Origin: Zestomonas carbonaria
GTDB taxonomy: Bacteria; Pseudomonadota; Gammaproteobacteria; Pseudomonadales; Pseudomonadaceae
Direction of reading: 5' to 3'
DNA: 33,443 bases
Assembly (NCBI RefSeq): GCF_904061905.1
Contig: NZ_CAJFCI010000070.1
Coordinates: 1 to 33,443 of the forward strand
Shown: piece after piece, positions 33,303-33,443 of the stretch
Layout of the letters: each line of letters opens with the position of its first letter
How positions within the stretch are numbered: position 1 is the first letter of the stretch
Notes under the pieces: model-generated
Seen by the model: the letters and a program-made list of their open reading frames with translations, nothing else
Databases searched by the model: none
What the model was told of the DNA's origin: nothing
Position numbers and translations under genes: made by a program

Positions 33303-33443
33303 GCCCCTCACCCCAGCCCTGGCTGCGCGCCCCGCTCCTGAGGGAGAGGGGGTTATATGTGCCCTGCCTGCAACCTCGAGCTATGCCCCATGCACGGATC
33401 AGCCCCCTCTCCCCCTGGGAGAGGGGCCTGCTCCGTGCATGGG
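33303..33443. repeat. Third palindromic element of the GGGAGAGGGG family, reaching the window edge
   Basis: Gene-free tail after the deacetylase. The right half is a nested palindrome: outer arms CCCATGCACGGA (33387-33398) and TCCGTGCATGGG (33432-33443), inner hairpin CCCCTCTCCC-CCT-GGGAGAGGGG (33404-33426). The left half starts CCCCTCACCCC and contains GAGGGAGAGGGGG. The order GCACGGAT, short spacer, CCCCTCTCCC/GGGAGAGGGG is the same as in copies A and B near the DUF559 gene. The element may continue past the window. Confidence 0.7.

Noticed and set aside
1..33443. tRNA, rRNA, insertion sequence or prophage
   Set aside because: No cloverleaf, rRNA segment, transposase, integrase or phage structural gene was seen on either strand; a dedicated scan was not possible here.

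Overview
The window is chromosomal DNA of a high-GC gammaproteobacterium, almost certainly a Pseudomonas of the P. aeruginosa lineage. PilS, PilR, IspH, LspA (167 aa), IleS (943 aa), MurJ (512 aa) and S20 (91 aa) all look like close pseudomonad orthologues, and the order pilS-pilR-thiO-fimT-fimU-pilV-pilW-pilX-pilY1-pilE-ispH-fkpB-lspA-ileS-ribF-murJ-rpsT is the one I remember from P. aeruginosa. It is probably not a typical P. aeruginosa. The hut genes abut pilSR, pilY2 is absent, PilY1 is about 390 residues longer than the 1163 aa I remember for PAO1, and rpsT is followed by a DJ-1 gene, an AzgA-type permease and trmA.

Layout. 1-2.1 kb: the 5' end of hutU and a YjiH/Gate-type membrane protein, both leftward, then a ~400 bp control region with two identical TGTATATACA palindromes that look like HutC operators. 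2.1-5.3 kb: a small PP0621-like membrane protein coupled to pilS and pilR. 5.3-5.66 kb: a mosaic of nested inverted repeats between the convergent genes pilR and thiO. 6.8-14.7 kb: a visibly lower-GC pilus-tip cassette (fimT, fimU, pilV, pilW, pilX, pilY1, pilE) closed by a 19-bp bidirectional terminator. 14.7-22.2 kb, leftward: ispH, fkpB, lspA, ileS, ribF and murJ, then divergent rpsT. 22.8-27.9 kb: DJ-1/YajL-like, AzgA-like purine permease, trmA, DUF4345, DUF411 and a YpfJ-like zinc protease. 27.9-28.65 kb: a DUF559 nuclease-like gene flanked by two ~117 bp near-identical direct repeats. 28.65-33.25 kb: HAD hydrolase, tesB, a two-domain SagB-like nitroreductase and a GNAT (leftward, overlapping or nearly so), then a divergent HDAC-family deacetylase. 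The window ends in a third member of the palindromic element family.

How the genes work together. PilS/PilR control transcription with sigma-54 (the pilin gene pilA is outside the window). The minor pilins FimU, PilV, PilW, PilX and PilE with PilY1 form the complex that primes and caps type IV pili, and FimT is a GspH-type pseudopilin implicated in DNA uptake. The ribF-ispH block serves flavin synthesis, isoleucyl-tRNA charging, lipoprotein maturation and isoprenoid synthesis.

Most interesting: (1) PilY1, whose von Willebrand A domain is interrupted by three tandem beta-rich DNRLRE-like modules; (2) the repeat-bounded DUF559 cassette, which may be a small mobile or selfish unit; (3) a GRxR DNA-binding-type motif in FimT; (4) nested palindromic elements between pilR and thiO. 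No tRNA, rRNA, CRISPR array, transposase or prophage gene was found. Statements about PAO1 are from memory and were not searched.
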